Shown here in pieces: positions 6,562 through 9,264 of a stretch of DNA of 9,264 bases. This DNA comes from an uncultured Collinsella sp. (GTDB taxonomy: Bacteria > Actinomycetota > Coriobacteriia > Coriobacteriales > Coriobacteriaceae), in contig URZB01000050.1 of the NCBI GenBank assembly GCA_900552295.1, forward strand, positions 1 to 9,264, given 5' to 3'. Under the pieces are notes generated by a model. That model made no database searches. It worked only from the letters and a program-made list of their open reading frames with translations, and was not told where the DNA came from. The number at the start of each line of letters is the position of its first letter. Within the stretch, counting starts at the first letter, position 1. The translations under genes were made by a program, and so were the position numbers.

Positions 6562-7962
6562 TTAGGCCTGCTCGGAAGTCTTGGGCTCGTCCTTGTACAG
6601 GACGAACGAGACGGCAAAGGAAACCAGCGCGGCGACCGCAAACATGATCGCGTACTGCACGGGCTGGGCCAGGCACAGCAGGATACCGAAGATACCCGTA
6701 ACACCCGTGCCGGAGGCAGCCAGCGAAGTGAGCGCGCAGACCAGGGCACCGCAACCGCCGCCGATGCAGCCGGCGATGAAGGGCTTAAAGAAGCGCAGGT
6801 TCACACCAAAGATGGCAGGCTCGGTAATGCCCATGAAGGCGGACAGGGCCGAAGGAAGCGCCAGACCCTTGATCTTGGCATCGCGGGTCTTAAAGGCAAC
6901 GGCGAGCGCGGCACCACCCTGGGCGATGTTGGCAGCGCTGGCGATGGGCAGCCAATAGGTCACACCGTACTGAGCGAGCTGGCCCAGATCGATGGCGGTG
7001 TACATCTGGTGGATACCGGTAACGACCGTGGGGGCATAGAACAGGCCGACGATAAAGGAACCGATGCCAAAGGGCAGGATGAGCAGGGCCTGAATCAGAC
7101 CGAGAATGGCGTTCTCGGCCCACACGAAGATGGGGCCGACGGCAACGAGGGTCACGAGCACGGTCACGAACACCGAGACGAGCGGGGTCACAAAGAGGTC
7201 GAACATCTCGGGAACGATCTTGTGCAGGCGCTTCTCGAGGAAGGCCAGAATAGCGCAGGCGATGACGATGGGGATAACGTGGCCTTGATAACCGACCCAC
7301 TCAAAGCTGTACACACCGGGGATGACGTTGACCATGGTCTGCACGCCCTCGGAGGCAACCGTGTAGGCGCTCTGTAGCGAGGAGTTGATGAACGCACCAC
7401 CGACAACGGCGCCCAGATACGGGTTGGCGCCAAAGGCCTTAGCGGCGGAGTAACCGATCAGGGTCTGCAGAATGCCAAAGGACGTGCCCGATACCAGGTC
7501 GGCAATCTTGTAGATAAAGTTATTGGTGTCGAGCGCGATAAAGCCGTTGGAGGCCATAAAGTTGAGGGCGCTCATAATGCCCAGCAGCAGACCCGAGGCC
7601 ACGATGGCAGGGATGATGGGGACAAAGACGTCGCCGAGCACCTTAATGGCGCGCATAAAGATGTTCTGCTGCTGCGCCGCGGCCTCCTTGACCTCGGCCT
7701 TGGTGGCAGCCTCGACGCCACTGAGCGCGATGAACTCCTCGTAGACCTTATTGACGGTGCCAGTGCCAAAAATAATCTGGAGCTGGCCCTGGGCTTCAAA
7801 GACGCCCTTAGCGCCGTCGATATTCTCGAGGGCCTCCTTGTCAACCTTCGCGTTATCGGCAACCACCAGGCGCAGACGCGTGGCGCAGTGTGCGGCCGAA
7901 ACAACGTTGCCGGCGCCACCGATGTTGTCGAGCACCTCTTGGGCTGATTTGCGGTAGTCCAT
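6562..7962 (-). CDS. scrA: Sucrose-type PTS permease, EIIBC component
   Basis: ScrA is a membrane phosphotransferase permease that imports sucrose and phosphorylates it to sucrose-6-phosphate. The 466 residues comprise an N-terminal EIIB domain (about 1-85) with the phospho-accepting Cys26 in AAHCATRLRLVV. A linker (85-100) leads to a hydrophobic EIIC domain with about ten membrane segments, including the hallmark GITEPAIFGVNLRF (378-391) and the conserved TGIHQMY (315-321). There is no EIIA domain, so a glucose-type EIIA in trans is expected. ATG 7960-7962 was chosen because GGAGG (7974-7978) and AAGGGA (7967-7972) precede it. An in-frame ATG at 7995 would add 11 residues but has a poor ribosome site. 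The gene lies 184 nt after scrR and upstream of scrB. The order EIIBC-GH32-LacI supports sucrose; a related disaccharide such as trehalose is less likely because the hydrolase is GH32. Confidence 0.95.
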   Translation of the reverse strand: MDYRKSAQEVLDNIGGAGNVVSAAHCATRLRLVVADNAKVDKEALENIDGAKGVFEAQGQLQIIFGTGTVNKVYEEFIALSGVEAATKAEVKEAAAQQQNIFMRAIKVLGDVFVPIIPAIVASGLLLGIMSALNFMASNGFIALDTNNFIYKIADLVSGTSFGILQTLIGYSAAKAFGANPYLGAVVGGAFINSSLQSAYTVASEGVQTMVNVIPGVYSFEWVGYQGHVIPIVIACAILAFLEKRLHKIVPEMFDLFVTPLVSVFVTVLVTLVAVGPIFVWAENAILGLIQALLILPFGIGSFIVGLFYAPTVVTGIHQMYTAIDLGQLAQYGVTYWLPIASAANIAQGGAALAVAFKTRDAKIKGLALPSALSAFMGITEPAIFGVNLRFFKPFIAGCIGGGCGALVCALTSLAASGTGVTGIFGILLCLAQPVQYAIMFAVAALVSFAVSFVLYKDEPKTSEQA

Positions 7963-8017
7963 GACTTCCCTTTCCTCCAACGGGTGCATGCGCACCCGAC
8001 TACCTTTGACACTTACA

Positions 8018-8033
8018 CTGTAATCGTTTTCAG
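8018..8033 (-). promoter_or_regulatory. LacI-family operator O2 (promoter-proximal to scrA)
   Basis: Minus-strand CTGAAAACGATTACAG is a near-palindrome around a central CG, typical of LacI/GalR-family operators. The core TGAAAACGATTACA is repeated exactly 26 nt away. It lies 56 nt upstream of the scrA start and is probably bound by ScrR. The core also fits the catabolite (cre) consensus, so a CcpA-like LacI member could compete. Confidence 0.75.
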
Positions 8034-8043
8034 TTTCATATGT

Positions 8044-8059
8044 CTGTAATCGTTTTCAT
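8044..8059 (-). promoter_or_regulatory. LacI-family operator O1 (promoter-distal to scrA)
   Basis: Minus-strand ATGAAAACGATTACAG shares 15 of 16 positions with the site at 8018-8033. The centre-to-centre distance of 26 bp is about 2.5 helical turns, so the two repressor dimers would face opposite sides of the DNA. A weak -10 candidate, TACTAT, overlaps its upstream edge at 8058-8063. Confidence 0.75.
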
Positions 8060-8146
8060 AGTAGGGTGAACGGTAGGAAAAAGCCGGCGAATGGTAGTTT
8101 TACCGCAAAAACAGGGGCCTCAAAGGCAGGCAGACATGCCCAAAGC

Positions 8147-9127
8147 CTAGACATTCATAAGTTGATGGCCGAGTTTGAGCGTCTTGAGACCGCTCTCCCC
8201 CTCCACGCCATCGAGCGTGTTGAGCAACATATTGGTCGCCTCGACGCCACTGGTCAGGTAGCCATAATGCACGGTGGTAATGCCGCCCGTCAGCGCGCGC
8301 AAAAACGCGTTGTCGCCAAAACCGCTCACGCGGTGTATACCCTCGCCCATGCCGCGAACCTCATCGATGGCACGCAGCGCGCCCGCCGCCATGGTGTCGG
8401 TCGCGCACGCGATAAACGAAACATCGGGGTCGACGGAAAGCAGTTCACGCGCCGCACCATAGCCCGAGTCGAGCGTAAACGAGCCCAGGCGAATCAAGGC
8501 GGCATCGAGCGGGTTGCCCGCGGCGCGCAAGCCGGCCTCAAAACCGCGACGGCGGTCATAACCGGCCGCGCGGTCCTCTTCGGTAACTCCAATATAGGCA
8601 ATCTTGCCGTCCACGCGACCCGCAAGCGCATGGCCCAGCTCAAAGGCGGCCTCGTAATCGTCGTGATAGACGCACGCCGCGCCCTCGACGTTTTGGCCGA
8701 TCAGCACAATGGGCACATGGCAAGACGCAATGGCCGCACGATGTTCGTCGGTGATCATGGTCGCCACGAGTACGATGCCATCGACCGGGTGATTTTGGAA
8801 TAAATCGAGGTACTCGAGCTCGCGATCGGGGGCGTTGTCGGTATTGGCGAGCAGCATCTGGTAGCCACGGCGACCGAGCACCTGGCCAATGCCGGCGGTA
8901 ATGCGGCTCACGGATTCCGAGTTGATCTTGGGCACGATGACGCCGATGAGCTTGGTAGAGCCGGTGCGCAGCGCGCGAGCCTGGCTGGACCGCACGTATC
9001 CGGTCAGCTCAATCGCCTGCTTAATGCGCTCGGCCTTGTCCGCCGAGATATATCCACCGTTGAGGTAGCGCGAGACCGCGGCGCTCGAAACGCCGGCCAG
9101 CTCGGCCACATCTTTCATCTTTACCAC
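8147..9127 (-). CDS. scrR: LacI/GalR-family transcriptional repressor of the sucrose genes
   Basis: About 326 residues form a typical LacI-family regulator: an N-terminal HTH beginning MKDVAELAGVSSAAVSRYLNGG, a hinge helix (SSQARALRTG), and a periplasmic-binding-protein-like effector domain from about residue 63 (KLIGVIVPKI). The effector domain contains VDGIVLVATM, a GKIAYIGVTEEDRA strand and FIACATDTMAAGALRA. It probably binds the two operators ahead of scrA and the one ahead of itself, and releases DNA when a sucrose-derived ligand (often fructose or a fructose phosphate in ScrR proteins) is present. GTG 9125-9127 is preferred because AGGGG (9133-9137) lies 5 nt upstream. ATG 9116-9118 (MKDVAELAG) and ATG 9140-9142 are alternatives; the latter lies beside the operator with no ribosome site. 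It is the first gene of the scrR-scrA-scrB group. Confidence 0.93.
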   Translation of the reverse strand: MVKMKDVAELAGVSSAAVSRYLNGGYISADKAERIKQAIELTGYVRSSQARALRTGSTKLIGVIVPKINSESVSRITAGIGQVLGRRGYQMLLANTDNAPDRELEYLDLFQNHPVDGIVLVATMITDEHRAAIASCHVPIVLIGQNVEGAACVYHDDYEAAFELGHALAGRVDGKIAYIGVTEEDRAAGYDRRRGFEAGLRAAGNPLDAALIRLGSFTLDSGYGAARELLSVDPDVSFIACATDTMAAGALRAIDEVRGMGEGIHRVSGFGDNAFLRALTGGITTVHYGYLTSGVEATNMLLNTLDGVEGESGLKTLKLGHQLMNV

Positions 9128-9142
9128 GAGCACCCCTGTCAT

Positions 9143-9156
9143 TGAAATCGCTTACA
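9143..9156. promoter_or_regulatory. LacI-family operator ahead of scrR (autoregulatory site)
   Basis: TGAAATCGCTTACA (minus strand TGTAAGCGATTTCA) keeps the TG-n10-CA frame and central CG of the two scrA operators but differs at several inner positions. It lies immediately upstream of the scrR start. A weak -10 candidate, TATCAT, lies on the minus strand at 9159-9164, so bound protein would sit near the transcription start and block it. Confidence 0.6.
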
Positions 9157-9205
9157 CAATGATACCCAACCCATACCGGCAAATTTAGCAAATGGGACGA
9201 GCCAC

Positions 9206-9264
9206 ATGGATCATTTCAACAGCCCAGGTCAAGCAAACGTCAGCGAGCGCGCAGCTGCCGTGGC
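9206..9264 (+). CDS. Possible start of a divergent gene, cut by the window edge
   Basis: From ATG 9206 a frame stays open to the window end with a plausible start MDHFNSPGQANVSERAAAV. A weak purine-rich GGGACGA lies upstream. The fragment is too short to identify. A second frame from ATG 9192 is also open. The divergent position relative to scrR makes a gene plausible but not proven. Confidence 0.25.
   Translation, partial: MDHFNSPGQANVSERAAAV

Noticed and set aside
4941..6647. Long open frame on the plus strand opposite scrB
   Set aside because: It is antisense to scrB, which has all three GH32 catalytic motifs, and its translation is compositionally odd and unrecognisable.
8085..8146. Terminator after scrR
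   Set aside because: Short T-runs are present on the minus strand, but I could not find a stable stem next to them. scrR-scrA cotranscription therefore stays open.
1..9264. tRNA, rRNA, CRISPR array or transposase genes
   Set aside because: No regularly spaced direct repeats, cloverleaf or TTCRA-type loop with matching stems, or transposase-like coding sequence was found on either strand.

Overview
The window reads as chromosomal DNA of a GC-rich gut actinobacterium, most likely a Collinsella-like member of the Coriobacteriia. This is inferred from protein flavour, GC-rich codon use and gene content; no rRNA or other marker is present to confirm it. Most of the window is ordinary metabolic and housekeeping DNA. 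I find no CRISPR array, phage, transposase or defence system, and nothing that looks like a new multi-gene system.

Layout: (1) Positions 1-261 (+) encode an internal piece of the AAA+ ATPase RarA. It runs head-on into positions 182-1396 (-), the N-terminal 385 residues of leucyl-tRNA synthetase. The two broken genes meet at a short stretch (about 242-258) that fits both reading frames, so this is either an assembly chimera or a rearrangement. (2) 1397-1655 holds a 119-nt palindromic element in the leuS leader and the terminator of guaB. (3) 1656-3167 (-) is guaB, an IMP dehydrogenase strikingly like the Tritrichomonas foetus enzyme. (4) Divergent from it, 3361-3705 (+), is a one-domain ModE/LysR-type DNA-binding protein. 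(5) 3745-3819 is a second long palindrome, between two convergent genes. (6) 3838-4830 (-) is a Cys/Met-metabolism-type PLP-fold protein in which the Schiff-base lysine appears to be missing. (7) 4926-9127 (-) is a sucrose utilisation cluster in the order scrR, scrA, scrB, closed by a strong terminator at 4847-4887.

The scr genes form a coherent unit. ScrA (PTS EIIBC) imports and phosphorylates sucrose, probably using a glucose-type EIIA encoded elsewhere. ScrB (GH32) splits sucrose-6-phosphate into glucose-6-phosphate and fructose. ScrR (LacI family) probably represses scrA through two near-identical operators at 8018-8059 and represses itself through a related site at 9143-9156. Two GC-rich hairpins separate scrA from scrB and may tune relative expression. 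A possible divergent gene begins near 9206 and leaves the window.

The points most worth a second look are the rarA/leuS junction, the lysine-less PLP-fold protein, the T. foetus-type GuaB and the two long palindromes.
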